A DNA stretch of 64,000 nt from Aestuariibius violaceus (GTDB lineage Bacteria; Pseudomonadota; Alphaproteobacteria; Rhodobacterales; Rhodobacteraceae): contig NZ_JBFONT020000001.1 in the NCBI RefSeq assembly GCF_040779325.2, positions 1,240,001 to 1,304,000 of the forward strand, written 5' to 3'. Below are positions 24,034-31,579 of the stretch, one piece after another. Position 1 is the first letter of the stretch; each line of letters starts with the position of its first letter. The position numbers were made by a program, and so were the translations under genes. Under the pieces are notes generated by a model that had not been told where the DNA came from, searched no databases, and worked only from the letters and a program-made list of their open reading frames with translations.

Positions 24034-24726
24034 CTAGTCCCGCGGCGGAATATTCAGCCCGCGCTGCACCGCAGGCCGCTCCAAAAACCGGTCGAGATAG
24101 GCAACAACGTTGCCGTGGTCGGACCAGCCGACGGCCTCCTTCGCGCCGTAGAAATCGAGGGCCCGTAGCCACGGCGCGATCGCGATATCGGCGATGGAGT
24201 AGTCGCCCGCAACCCACTCCTTCCCGTCTAACTCTTTCTCCAGCACCGCCATAAGCCGCTTGGACTCGTCCAGATAGCGCTCCTGCGGCCGCTTATCCTC
24301 CCATTCGGAGCCGGCGAATTTCCAGAAGAAACCCAGCTGCCCGAACATCGGACCGACGCCACCCATCTGAAACATCAGCCACTGGATCGCCTTCGCCTTG
24401 TCGGAACCATTGCCCAGGAATTTGCCAGTCTTTTCAGCCAGATAAATCAGGATCGCCCCGCTTTCGAACAACCCCACCGGCCCGTCCGGCCCATCCGGAT
24501 CGATGATCGCGGGGATCTTGTTGTTCGGGTTCAACGACAGAAACGCGTCGCTCTTCACATCCGCATCGGCGAGCGTCACCTTATGCGCTTCGTAGGGCAG
24601 GCCCGTCTCCTCCAGCATGATCGAGGCCTTCACCCCGTTCGGCGTCGGAAAGGAGTAAAGCTGGATCACCGACGGGTCCTGTGCAGGCCATTTCTGCGTG
24701 ATCGGGAACTGGGAAAGATCGGCCAT
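24034..24726 (-). CDS. Glutathione S-transferase family protein (YfcG/YghU-like)
   Basis: 230-residue thioredoxin-fold plus helical-domain protein of the nu-class/YfcG type, which acts as a glutathione-dependent disulfide reductase rather than a classical transferase. Visible are the N-terminal IQLYSFPTPNGVKASIMLEETGLPYE (fold helix start, with Thr/Asn in the active site instead of Ser/Cys), LNPNNKIPAIIDPDG (cis-Pro loop), LFESGAILIYLAEKTG (GSH gamma-glutamyl site) and a C-terminal domain with WVAGDYSIADIAIAPW. Cytoplasmic. Divergent from mscL with a 145-base promoter interval. Confidence 0.92.
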   Translation of the reverse strand: MADLSQFPITQKWPAQDPSVIQLYSFPTPNGVKASIMLEETGLPYEAHKVTLADADVKSDAFLSLNPNNKIPAIIDPDGPDGPVGLFESGAILIYLAEKTGKFLGNGSDKAKAIQWLMFQMGGVGPMFGQLGFFWKFAGSEWEDKRPQERYLDESKRLMAVLEKELDGKEWVAGDYSIADIAIAPWLRALDFYGAKEAVGWSDHGNVVAYLDRFLERPAVQRGLNIPPRD

Positions 24727-24871
24727 GTGACGTCCTCTTGTTGTATCGCGCCAACGTAATCCCGCTGACCGCGTGAAAAACCCGTAGTTTGGCGCGCAAA
24801 CCGCGGTATGTCTGTGCAGCGGCGCGCGTAAACTGGTTCAAGGCGCCGTAGTAACCACTGTGGGGACAGAC

Positions 24872-25261
24872 ATGATCAACGAATTCAAGGACTTCATCGC
24901 CAAGGGCAACGTGATGGACATGGCCGTCGGCATCATCATCGGCGCCGCTTTCACGGCCATCGTGACCTCGCTCGTCGAGGATCTGGTGAACCCCCTGATC
25001 GGCCTTTTCGTCGGCGGCCTCGACTTCTCCGCCCTCAGTTTCGGACTGGCCGATGCGCAGTTCATGTACGGCAACTTCATCACCGCGCTGATCAACTTCC
25101 TGATCATCGCCTTTGTCGTCTTCATGCTGGTCAAGATGGTCAACCGCGTGAGATCCATGGCCGAAAAGCCCGACGAGGTCGCGCCAGAGGTCGACACCGG
25201 CCCCTCCGAACTCGACGTCCTTCTCGAAATCCGCGACGCCCTCAAACGCGACGCGGCCTGA
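24872..25261 (+). CDS. mscL: Large-conductance mechanosensitive channel
   Basis: Homopentameric inner-membrane pore opened by membrane tension during hypo-osmotic shock. The 129-residue product has the canonical order: amphipathic N-terminus MINEFKDFIAKGNVMDMAVGIIIGAAF (TM1 with the gating glycines), LVEDLVNPLIGLFVGG, periplasmic loop, TM2 (FITALINFLIIAFVVFMLVKMVNRV) and a cytoplasmic bundle ending SELDVLLEIRDALKRD. The ATG at 24872 gives the family N-terminus with GGGGACAG upstream; a GTG 12 bases earlier is less likely. Confidence 0.96.
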   Translation: MINEFKDFIAKGNVMDMAVGIIIGAAFTAIVTSLVEDLVNPLIGLFVGGLDFSALSFGLADAQFMYGNFITALINFLIIAFVVFMLVKMVNRVRSMAEKPDEVAPEVDTGPSELDVLLEIRDALKRDAA

Positions 25262-25300
25262 GACAAAACAAAACCCCCGCGGGCCATGTGCCCCGGGGGT
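25261..25300 (-). terminator. Rho-independent terminator of rpsU
   Basis: On the minus strand ACCCCCG pairs with CGGGGGT (25294-25300 with 25273-25279) and an inner GGGC/GCCC pair extends the stem; TTTTGTTTTGT follows. It lies 30 bases past rpsU and abuts the convergent mscL stop, so it may serve both. Confidence 0.8.
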
Positions 25301-25330
25301 CCGTTCCGACAATCCGTCGATGTCTAAGGC

Positions 25331-25537
25331 TTAAAGCATGCCTTCGCGCTGGGCTTTCTTCCGTGCCAGCTTGCGCTGACGGCGGATCGCCTCGGCCTTT
25401 TCGCGCGCCTTCTTCTCAGAGGGCTTCTCGAAGTGCTGACGCAGCTTCATCTCACGAAAAACGCCTTCGCGCTGGAGCTTTTTCTTCAGCGCACGAAGCG
25501 CCTGATCGACGTTGTTGTCACGAACACTGACCTGCAT
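25331..25537 (-). CDS. rpsU: 30S ribosomal protein S21
   Basis: Small-subunit protein that helps base pairing at the Shine-Dalgarno interaction. The product is 68 residues, very basic, with MQVSVRDNNVDQALRALKKKLQREGVFREMKLRQHFEKPSEKKAREK, the standard S21 sequence. The frame continues far upstream, but only the ATG at 25537 gives the family start. It stands alone, with its own terminator, divergent from the COQ9-family gene. Confidence 0.96.
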   Translation of the reverse strand: MQVSVRDNNVDQALRALKKKLQREGVFREMKLRQHFEKPSEKKAREKAEAIRRQRKLARKKAQREGML

Positions 25538-25639
25538 GTGGGTGTCACCACCTTTCTGGCTAGAGTTGCATAGGTGCAGGAAGTGGCCGTATAGCAAGGC
25601 GCTCCTAGCTTGTCCAGCGACCCTTGGAAGGAGGCTGCC

Positions 25640-26335
25640 ATGACACCCCGCACCGATCCGCTGATCGACAAACTGCTCGACGCCGCCCTGCTGCACGTCC
25701 CCTTCGACGGGTGGAGCGAGGCGACGTTCAAGGCCGCGATCAAGGACACCGAAACCAATCCCGTCATTGCTGAAACCGCCTGCCCAAGGGGCGCGGTCGA
25801 CCTGGCCATCGCCTTTCATAAAAGAGGCGATGACAAGATGGTCGAGCGGCTGAAAGCCGAGGACTTGTCAGCCCTGCGCTTCTCCGAAAAAGTCGCCGCC
25901 GCCGTCCGCTTCCGGATCGAAGCGATCGACAACAAAGAGGCCGTGCGCCGCGGCACCGCCCTGTTCGCGATGCCGCACCTCGCGGCGGATGGCGCCAAGC
26001 TGATCTGGGGCACCGCCGACCTGATCTGGGACACGCTGGGTGATACCGCCGACGACATCAACTGGTACACCAAGCGCGCCACGCTCTCGGGCGTCTATGC
26101 CTCCTCCGTCCTGTTCTGGCTGGGCGACGATTCGACGAACAACCAGGCGACCTGGGCCTTCGTCGACCGGCGCATCGACAACGTGATGGGTATCGAAAAG
26201 CTCAAGTCGCGGATCAAGACGAACCCGATCCTGTCGCGCCTCACTGCGCCGCTGGAATGGGCGGGCAGCAAGGTGCGCCCACCCTTGCGCACCCCCCGCG
26301 TTGACCTGCCGAACAACTGGTCCGGCCCTTACTGA
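25640..26335 (+). CDS. COQ9 family protein
   Basis: Homologue of mitochondrial COQ9, a TetR-like-fold lipid-binding protein that presents ubiquinone intermediates to COQ7-type hydroxylases. The 231-residue product has the alphaproteobacterial form: KLLDAALLHVPFDGWSEATFKAAIKD (degenerate helix-turn-helix region), RGAVDLAIAFHKRGDDKM, and the COQ9 core ALFAMPHLAADGAKLIWGTADLIWDTLGDTADDINWYTKRATLSGVYASSVLFWLGD. A GGAAGGAGG ribosome-binding site fixes the ATG at 25640. The next gene, a quinone oxidoreductase, follows by 13 bases, so the two form a quinone-related pair. Confidence 0.92.
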   Translation: MTPRTDPLIDKLLDAALLHVPFDGWSEATFKAAIKDTETNPVIAETACPRGAVDLAIAFHKRGDDKMVERLKAEDLSALRFSEKVAAAVRFRIEAIDNKEAVRRGTALFAMPHLAADGAKLIWGTADLIWDTLGDTADDINWYTKRATLSGVYASSVLFWLGDDSTNNQATWAFVDRRIDNVMGIEKLKSRIKTNPILSRLTAPLEWAGSKVRPPLRTPRVDLPNNWSGPY

Positions 26336-26348
26336 TGGGCCTCTGTAG

Positions 26349-27326
26349 ATGACAATGCGCGCGGTCGAGATCGCCAAACCCGGGGGCCCGGACGTCCTGA
26401 CGCTCACCGAGCGCCCGATCCCCGATCCCCGCCATGGAGAGGTGGTCATCCGCCTCACACATGCAGGCGTCAACCGCCCCGACGCGCTGCAGCGGGCCGG
26501 CCTCTACGACCCGCCGCCCGGCGCCTCCGACCTGCCCGGTTTGGAAGGGGCAGGGGAGGTCGCCGCGGTCGGCCCCGGCGTGACCGACCTGAAAGAAGGC
26601 GATACAGTCTGCGCCCTCCTCCCCGGCGGCGGCTATGCCGAATACGCATCCACCCCTGCCGCCCATTGCCTGCCGATCCCGGACGGCATGTCCCTGCGTG
26701 AAGCCGCCTGCCTGCCCGAAACCTTCTTCACAGTCTGGTCCAACGTCTTCATGCGCGGCGGCCTGCAGGCCGGCGAACGTTTCCTCGTCCACGGAGGCTC
26801 TTCCGGGATCGGGACAACCGCGATCCAGCTTGCCCGCCACTTCGGCGCCCGGGTCTTCGCGACCGCCGGAAACGCCGACAAATGCCAGGCCTGCGAAAAC
26901 CTCGGCGCCGAGCGCGCCATCAACTACAAAGAGGAGGATTTCGTCGATATCCTCCGCGCCGAAGGCGGCGCGAACCTGATCCTCGACATGGTCGGCGGCG
27001 GCTACATCCCCCGCAATATCAAGGCGCTGGCCGATGACGGCCGCCTCGTCCAGATCGCTTTTCTGCAAGGCCCCAAGTTGGAGCTCAACTTCGTCCAGAT
27101 CATGACGCGGCGCCTGACGATCACCGGCTCCACCCTGCGTCCGCAATCGAACGCGGCGAAAGCTGAAATCGCCCGCCAGCTGCGCGATCAGGTCTGGCCG
27201 CTTCTCGCCTCGGGCAAGGTCGCGCCCGTGATGGACAGTCATTTCCCCCTAAAGGACGCCGCCAAGGCCCATGAGCGGATGGAAAGCTCCGCCCATATCG
27301 GCAAGATCGCCCTAGATATCGGCTGA
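26349..27326 (+). CDS. NAD(P)H-quinone oxidoreductase, PIG3/TP53I3 family
   Basis: Zinc-free medium-chain reductase reducing quinones with NADPH. In the 325 residues the GroES-like domain (MRAVEIAKPGGPDVLTL, HAGVNRPDALQRAGLYDPPPGASDLPGLEGAGEV) lacks the Zn-ligand cysteines of alcohol dehydrogenases, and the Rossmann domain carries the PIG3-type nucleotide motif LVHGGSSGIGTTAIQLARHFGA. The C-terminal FPLKDAAKAHERMESSAHIGKIAL segment is family-typical. Read from the same transcript as the COQ9 gene, 13 bases apart. Physiological substrate unknown. Confidence 0.92.
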   Translation: MTMRAVEIAKPGGPDVLTLTERPIPDPRHGEVVIRLTHAGVNRPDALQRAGLYDPPPGASDLPGLEGAGEVAAVGPGVTDLKEGDTVCALLPGGGYAEYASTPAAHCLPIPDGMSLREAACLPETFFTVWSNVFMRGGLQAGERFLVHGGSSGIGTTAIQLARHFGARVFATAGNADKCQACENLGAERAINYKEEDFVDILRAEGGANLILDMVGGGYIPRNIKALADDGRLVQIAFLQGPKLELNFVQIMTRRLTITGSTLRPQSNAAKAEIARQLRDQVWPLLASGKVAPVMDSHFPLKDAAKAHERMESSAHIGKIALDIG

Positions 27327-27596
27327 TCCCGCCCCCCGAGGCGACCGACCCTCAGTGAGGATCGGCCGCCAGACGGGACGATCGGTCAGCCACAGCGTCA
27401 ACTGCATCCCCCGCATCGCAATCGTAAGAGATTGCTTTCGCCGGACCACCAACCGGCGCGGTATGAACGCATCAACCATGGCAACCTCTCATCCTGCCTT
27501 CCCCTGGGTAAGAAAGTTAGCAGGACAGAGGCACAGCGGTTAGTGAGGGATTCCTGACCTTTAGCGCAAACAGCCGGGATTACGGCACTTTTCGGG

Positions 27597-28019
27597 TCAA
27601 CTGTCGGCAATCACAGTTTCAAGGTCCAACGATCCCCTCGGGATCTCGATCCGTTGCCGCACGTCGGGCGGGACCGCCATAACCGCGTCGAGCGTCAGGA
27701 TCTGAAACCGTTCCTGCAGCGCCGTCGTCCGCTGCCGAACCTCCGCCATCAGCCCCTCCAAACTGGTCCGGTCCGTCTCCGGCAGGCGCATCCGGGTGAA
27801 GAGTTCCGTTCGGGTGCTATTCAACTCCGCCAGCTCTTCCATGATGATCTGGCGTTCCTCCCAGATCCCGCTTCGAATGTCGCGGCGGATCTCGTCGGGA
27901 TAATGGGCACTGAAGCTCCCCAATGTGCGGGCTACATCAATCGGACGGCTCAGGTCGCCGGCGATGAACCCGATCAGAAGGCCGTTCAGGACAAGCGAGA
28001 GCACCAGCCAGATCCGCAT
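27597..28019 (-). CDS. Periplasmic heavy-metal-sensor/CpxP-like protein
   Basis: 140 residues with an uncleaved or signal N-terminal helix (MRIWLVLSLVLNGLLIGFIAGDLS) and a periplasmic, all-helical part (EIRRDIRSGIWEERQIIMEELAELNSTRTELFTRMRLPETDRTSLEGLMAEVRQRTTALQERFQ) in the style of the CpxP/Spy/CnrX-type sensor-chaperone family. No Met/His-rich metal motif is obvious. The start at 28019 follows GGAGG and sits 3 bases after the preceding gene's stop. As the last gene of the ECF sigma operon it is a good candidate for the periplasmic signal input. Confidence 0.8.
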   Translation of the reverse strand: MRIWLVLSLVLNGLLIGFIAGDLSRPIDVARTLGSFSAHYPDEIRRDIRSGIWEERQIIMEELAELNSTRTELFTRMRLPETDRTSLEGLMAEVRQRTTALQERFQILTLDAVMAVPPDVRQRIEIPRGSLDLETVIADS

Positions 28020-28021
28020 CC

Positions 28022-28279
28022 TCAAAAGCCTCCGCCCAGAAAGAAGAGCGTCCCGCTCGCCAGCATATCCAGCGCATCGGGCGGCTCTGCCACAGCGAAC
28101 CGCGCGGCGAAAAAGCCCGGGACGGTCGCGCCAAGCGCCCACCAAAGCTGCCCGAAGGACGGCCCCGAACGGCGTTTGGCCAAAGCCGCGACCATCCGCT
28201 CCGGCGCGGTTGGATCCGGCGTGATCTCCGCCAGCGCGGCCTTCACCGCACGGTGCATCTCGTCATCCCGGCCTGTCAT
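28022..28279 (-). CDS. Putative small anti-sigma factor
   Basis: 85-residue protein: a soluble N-terminus (MTGRDDEMHRAVKAALAEITPDPTAPERMVAALAKRR) and hydrophobic segments from about residue 45 (LWWALGATVPGFFAARFAV and LDMLASGTLFFLGGGF), so likely one or two membrane passes. Its ATG overlaps the sigma factor stop (ATGA), the usual coupling between an ECF sigma factor and its membrane anti-sigma. No ZAS-type HxxxCxxC motif is present. The assignment rests on position, topology and size, not on recognised family similarity. Confidence 0.65.
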   Translation of the reverse strand: MTGRDDEMHRAVKAALAEITPDPTAPERMVAALAKRRSGPSFGQLWWALGATVPGFFAARFAVAEPPDALDMLASGTLFFLGGGF

Positions 28280-28833
28280 CGCTCATCCCTTTCCGTCATC
28301 TCCCGCAGTTTCTTCCGGCCCCGCACCAGAAGTTGCTCCAGCGCCCGCGGAGTCGTTTCCATCAATTCCGCCGCCTCCGGCACGCTCAACTCTTCGCCCG
28401 CCACAAGCAGCAGCGCCATCCGTTGCCGGGCCGGCAAGGCCATGATTGCCCTGCGCACCTGCGCCAGGTCGCTGCGCGCAATCGCCGTATCATCCGCGCC
28501 CGGGCCATCATCGGCGACTGCACCGACCTCCGCCGACGCAAAGAACCGCCATCGTCGGGCCTTGCGGCCGTGATCGATGCACCGATTGACCGTCACGCGG
28601 TAAAGCCATGTCCTGAGCCGCGCGCGCCCCGCATCCCACTTCGCGGCCTGTGTCCAAAGCGTCCAGAAGACGCTTTGGGTGATCTCGTCGGCATCCGCCC
28701 CGTTCTGCGTGAAGCGAAGGGCGATCCGGTGGACGAACGCCGTATGCCGCAGAACCAGCCGGTTGAACGCCGCCTCCTCGCCCCGGCCCGTGCGGGCCAG
28801 AAGCGTTGCGTCGTCATCGGCTGCGGCATCCAC
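28276..28833 (-). CDS. ECF RNA polymerase sigma factor
   Basis: 185-residue extracytoplasmic-function sigma-70. Region 2 is clear (RLVLRHTAFVHRIALRFTQNGADADEITQSVFWTLWTQAAKWD, then ARLRTWLYRVTVNRCIDHGRKARR), a poorly conserved linker follows, and region 4 is RRAIMALPARQRMALLLVAGEELSVPEAAELMETTPRALEQLLVRGRKKL with a helix-turn-helix for the -35 element. It is second in a four-gene operon: GPNG-repeat exported protein, sigma, anti-sigma candidate, CpxP-like protein. This layout argues for an envelope-stress or metal response circuit. Confidence 0.93.
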   Translation of the reverse strand: MDAAADDDATLLARTGRGEEAAFNRLVLRHTAFVHRIALRFTQNGADADEITQSVFWTLWTQAAKWDAGRARLRTWLYRVTVNRCIDHGRKARRWRFFASAEVGAVADDGPGADDTAIARSDLAQVRRAIMALPARQRMALLLVAGEELSVPEAAELMETTPRALEQLLVRGRKKLREMTERDER

Positions 28834-28842
28834 GCGGTCGTG

Positions 28843-29265
28843 TCAGTCGCGCTGGCGCCGGATGAAGCGGGTATTGCCCCGCGGGCCGGTCACCGTCCGC
28901 ACATACCCGTCATCTGTCCGCTCGAAGGTCCGGTTGGTCACATACTCCTTGCCCTGCGGACCGACATAGGTCGTGACCGAGCCATCCGCCGTCCGCTCGG
29001 TGGTCCAGCTCGACTGGCTATCGCGCCCGTTTGGCCCGGTGGAACTGCGGTGCGTCGTGCAGACACCGAAGCGGCAGGTCGTCGTGCGGTCGACACTGGT
29101 CCCGTTCGGTCCGGTGAACGCGTAATCGTTGCTATAGGTGTCGCCGTTCAGGGTCCGCACAGATGTTCCGGTGCCGCCATTCGGCCCGGTCCGTGTCACG
29201 ATGGTTTCGGCCGAAACCGCCCCGGCAAGGCATAGCCCGATCACGAAGGTCGCATACTTCATCAT
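28843..29265 (-). CDS. Exported GPNG-repeat protein, first gene of the ECF operon
   Basis: 140 residues with signal peptide MKYATFVIGLCLAGAVSAE and a mature domain made of five imperfect repeats centred on T-G-P-N-G: RTGPNGGTGTSVRT, FTGPNGTSVDRTT, STGPNGRDSQSS, YVGPQGKEYVTNRT and VTGPRGNTRFIRR, each about 20-25 residues and predicted beta-rich; two Cys (TTCRFGVCTT) could form a disulfide. Function unknown. It lies 9 bases upstream of the sigma gene on the same strand. On the minus strand just before the start, GGAAT and CGTGAG are 16 bases apart, a possible ECF-type promoter, but it would start transcription almost at the ATG. Confidence 0.8.
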   Translation of the reverse strand: MMKYATFVIGLCLAGAVSAETIVTRTGPNGGTGTSVRTLNGDTYSNDYAFTGPNGTSVDRTTTCRFGVCTTHRSSTGPNGRDSQSSWTTERTADGSVTTYVGPQGKEYVTNRTFERTDDGYVRTVTGPRGNTRFIRRQRD

Positions 29266-29349
29266 GTCTTTCTCACGCTCCGTTCAGCGCCGCATTCCCT
29301 TGCGGCTCTGTCCCCTTGAACGCAGCAAACCGGCACCTCCTACGCGGTC

Positions 29350-29979
29350 TCACTCAATCGGCGCAAAAAGCGCATCGTTCGCAGTGCAGTCTCGCACGAC
29401 ATCCGCTGCGCACAGCACCGGCTCCAGATCGCGGGAGAAACAGATCCGCGCCTCGGCGATCCGGCCCGCCTTGCAGGTGATGGTGATGCCGTCGGGCTCC
29501 AGCTGCGGGTTGTCTGCCAGGAACGCCTCTTCGATCACATGGGCGGGCAGTTGGACCTCCTGCCGCAACTGCCGCAAGAGCTCCGGCCGGACCACGCGCC
29601 CATACATCTCCCGTGACAGGTCCAGATAGTCCGCCCCATCCAGCCCTGAACAGACCCCATGCTTGCGCCATTGATGCCAGGCCAGCCCGCCCGATCCCAT
29701 GATATCGGCCATCGCGCCGGTCTCCGACCGGGTCGGCGGGCGCTTGGCTGTCGGGCAATAGCTCGGCCAGCCCCGCTCATATTGCGGCCAAAGGCCGTGC
29801 AGCGTCCAACCCGCGGGCCGCTCGCACTGGTCCGATCCGGCGCCGTCGTTTGCGCACCATGAGGGCTGCCACGACAGCGCCATCACCCAGTAATCGAACT
29901 CTCCCGCGACTCCCTCGGCTTGCACGCCACCGCCGAAACCCACCGCAAAACACGCGATCAGAGCCCGCAATCCCCGCAT
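29350..29979 (-). CDS. Ribonuclease T2 family protein, exported
   Basis: Non-specific endoribonuclease acting through 2',3'-cyclic phosphates in the periplasm or outside the cell. From the ATG at 29979 the 209 residues begin with a signal peptide (MRGLRALIACFAVGFGGGVQA). Both catalytic signatures are present: WTLHGLWPQ (CAS-I, first His) and WHQWRKHGVCSG (CAS-II, Lys-His pair, although the usual Glu of 'HExxKHG' is Gln here). Six cysteines suit periplasmic disulfides. An in-frame ATG at 30006 would add nine residues before the signal peptide. Confidence 0.88.
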   Translation of the reverse strand: MRGLRALIACFAVGFGGGVQAEGVAGEFDYWVMALSWQPSWCANDGAGSDQCERPAGWTLHGLWPQYERGWPSYCPTAKRPPTRSETGAMADIMGSGGLAWHQWRKHGVCSGLDGADYLDLSREMYGRVVRPELLRQLRQEVQLPAHVIEEAFLADNPQLEPDGITITCKAGRIAEARICFSRDLEPVLCAADVVRDCTANDALFAPIE

Positions 29980-30112
29980 TTTCGCCTTTTCCTCTCGAAA
30001 ACCCATGACTATATACCGCTCAAGTTCCCCGACAGCGAGAACCAGGGCCCGGTGCCCGCCGCCCCGAAGGGACGGAACCCGCCCGCTCGCGTCAAGACTT
30101 GAGGAGACCGAC

Positions 30113-30880
30113 ATGTCCGACAAGCCGCTCATGGCCAAAGCCACCGCCGTCTGGCTGGTGGACAACACGACGATCAGCTTCAAGCAGATTGCCGATTTCG
30201 TGGGTCTGCACGAGCTCGAGGTGCAGGGCATCGCCGATGGCGACGTGGCGCAGGGCGTGAAGGGCTTCGACCCGATCTCGAACAACCAGCTGACCCAGGA
30301 CGAGATCGACAAGGCCGAGAAGGATTCGCTGCACAAGCTGAAGCTCAAGTTCAACCCGTCCGCCGTGGGCGAGGAAAAGCGCCGCGGCCCCCGCTACACG
30401 CCGCTGTCCAAACGCCAGGACCGTCCCGCCGCCATCCTCTGGCTGGTCAAGTTCCACCCGGAACTGACGGATGGCCAGATCTCCAAGCTCGTCGGCACGA
30501 CCAAGCCCACGATCCAGTCGATCCGGGAGCGGACGCACTGGAACATTTCGAACATCCAACCCATCGACCCGGTGGCTCTTGGTCTTTGCAAGCAGTCGGA
30601 ACTCGATCTGGCCGTCCAGAAGGCCAACGCCAAGAAGTCGAAGGAAGGCACCGCAATGTCCGATGACGAGCGGCGCAAGCTCGTCTCGACCGAGCAATCG
30701 CTCGTGATGGATCCCGAGCCGAAAATCCCGACGTCGATTTCGGGGCTCGAGACCTTCACGCTGTCCGACACCGGCGAGAGCCTCGATGAGGTGACTGATG
30801 ACGAAGTGCCCGACGCGGACAGCTTCTTCAATCTGCCGGGCGACAGCAGCAGCGACGACGAGGAAGACGAGAAGCGCTAG
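30113..30880 (+). CDS. DUF1013/TrcR family cell-cycle-type transcriptional regulator
   Basis: 255-residue soluble protein with the alphaproteobacterial DUF1013 (TrcR) domain: MAKATAVWLVDNTTISFKQIADFVGLHELEVQGIADG (first helix-turn-helix-like unit) and AAILWLVKFHPELTDGQISKLVGTTKPTIQSIRERTHWN (second unit), joined by a linker. The C-terminal third is acidic and low-complexity (DEVTDDEVPDADSF, then SSSDDEEDEKR). GAGGAGACC precedes the ATG. Present almost universally in alphaproteobacteria; its regulon is not known to me. Divergent from RNase T2 and overlapping the convergent ABC ATPase gene by 4 bases. Confidence 0.9.
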   Translation: MSDKPLMAKATAVWLVDNTTISFKQIADFVGLHELEVQGIADGDVAQGVKGFDPISNNQLTQDEIDKAEKDSLHKLKLKFNPSAVGEEKRRGPRYTPLSKRQDRPAAILWLVKFHPELTDGQISKLVGTTKPTIQSIRERTHWNISNIQPIDPVALGLCKQSELDLAVQKANAKKSKEGTAMSDDERRKLVSTEQSLVMDPEPKIPTSISGLETFTLSDTGESLDEVTDDEVPDADSFFNLPGDSSSDDEEDEKR

Positions 30881-31578
30881 CGCCGTTCGTCGCTGACGAT
30901 CGCACCGTCTTCGAGCGTTACGATCCGGTCGGCCAGATCGAGGATGCGGTTATCGTGGGTGACCATCACCGTGGTGGTTCCCCGCACCTGTCCAAGCCGC
31001 TTCAGAAGTTCCACGACGTTCATACCGCTCTCCTTGTCGAGCGCGGCGGTGGGTTCGTCGGCCATGACGATATCAGGATTGCTCACCAAAGCGCGCGCCA
31101 CCGCGACCCGCTGCTTTTGCCCGCCGGACAGGTTGCCGGGGAGGTAGTCGACCCGATCTCCCAGGCCGACCAGGGTCAGCATATGCGCCGCGGCCTGGTC
31201 ATAGGCGTCGTCCCTGTCCTTCCGGCCATGCACCTCGACCCCCATGCGGACGTTCTGTCGGGCTGTTAGGCTTTCATGCAGATTATGCGCCTGGAAGATG
31301 AAGCCAAGCCGCCGCCGGAGCGCAACGTTTGTCTGCTCGCTCGACCCGTTGAGCTCATTGCCCAGGAGCTTGACCGACCCCTCCTGCACATCCCGCAGGC
31401 AGCCCATCAGCGTCAGCACCGTTGTCTTGCCTGACCCGGACGGGCCCATCAGCACCGTCAGGCTGCCTTTCTCGATCTCCAGGTGGACGTCGAAGATGGC
31501 CTGCTTCTTCGCCTCACCACTACCGAACCAGTGGTTCAGCCCCTGCACGACGATCGCACTTTCCGTGTTCTTCAGCAT
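30877..31578 (-). CDS. ABC transporter ATP-binding protein, DevA type
   Basis: 233-residue ATPase of the MacB/LolD/DevA branch. Walker A GPSGSGKT at 45-52, signature LSGGQKQRVAVARAL from 150, Walker B DIVMADEPTAALD from 169, and a conserved His in VMVTHDNRI. Last gene of the adaptor-permease-ATPase operon (33993 to 30877), spacing 1 base from the permease. The family powers MacB-like extrusion of envelope substrates (glycolipids in cyanobacterial DevBCA) together with a TolC partner, which is not encoded here. Confidence 0.93.
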   Translation of the reverse strand: MLKNTESAIVVQGLNHWFGSGEAKKQAIFDVHLEIEKGSLTVLMGPSGSGKTTVLTLMGCLRDVQEGSVKLLGNELNGSSEQTNVALRRRLGFIFQAHNLHESLTARQNVRMGVEVHGRKDRDDAYDQAAAHMLTLVGLGDRVDYLPGNLSGGQKQRVAVARALVSNPDIVMADEPTAALDKESGMNVVELLKRLGQVRGTTTVMVTHDNRILDLADRIVTLEDGAIVSDERR

Positions 31579-31579
31579 C

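Noticed and set aside
27355..27543. 62-codon ORF in the gap after the quinone oxidoreductase
   Set aside because: No ribosome-binding site, no recognisable sequence, basic random-looking composition.
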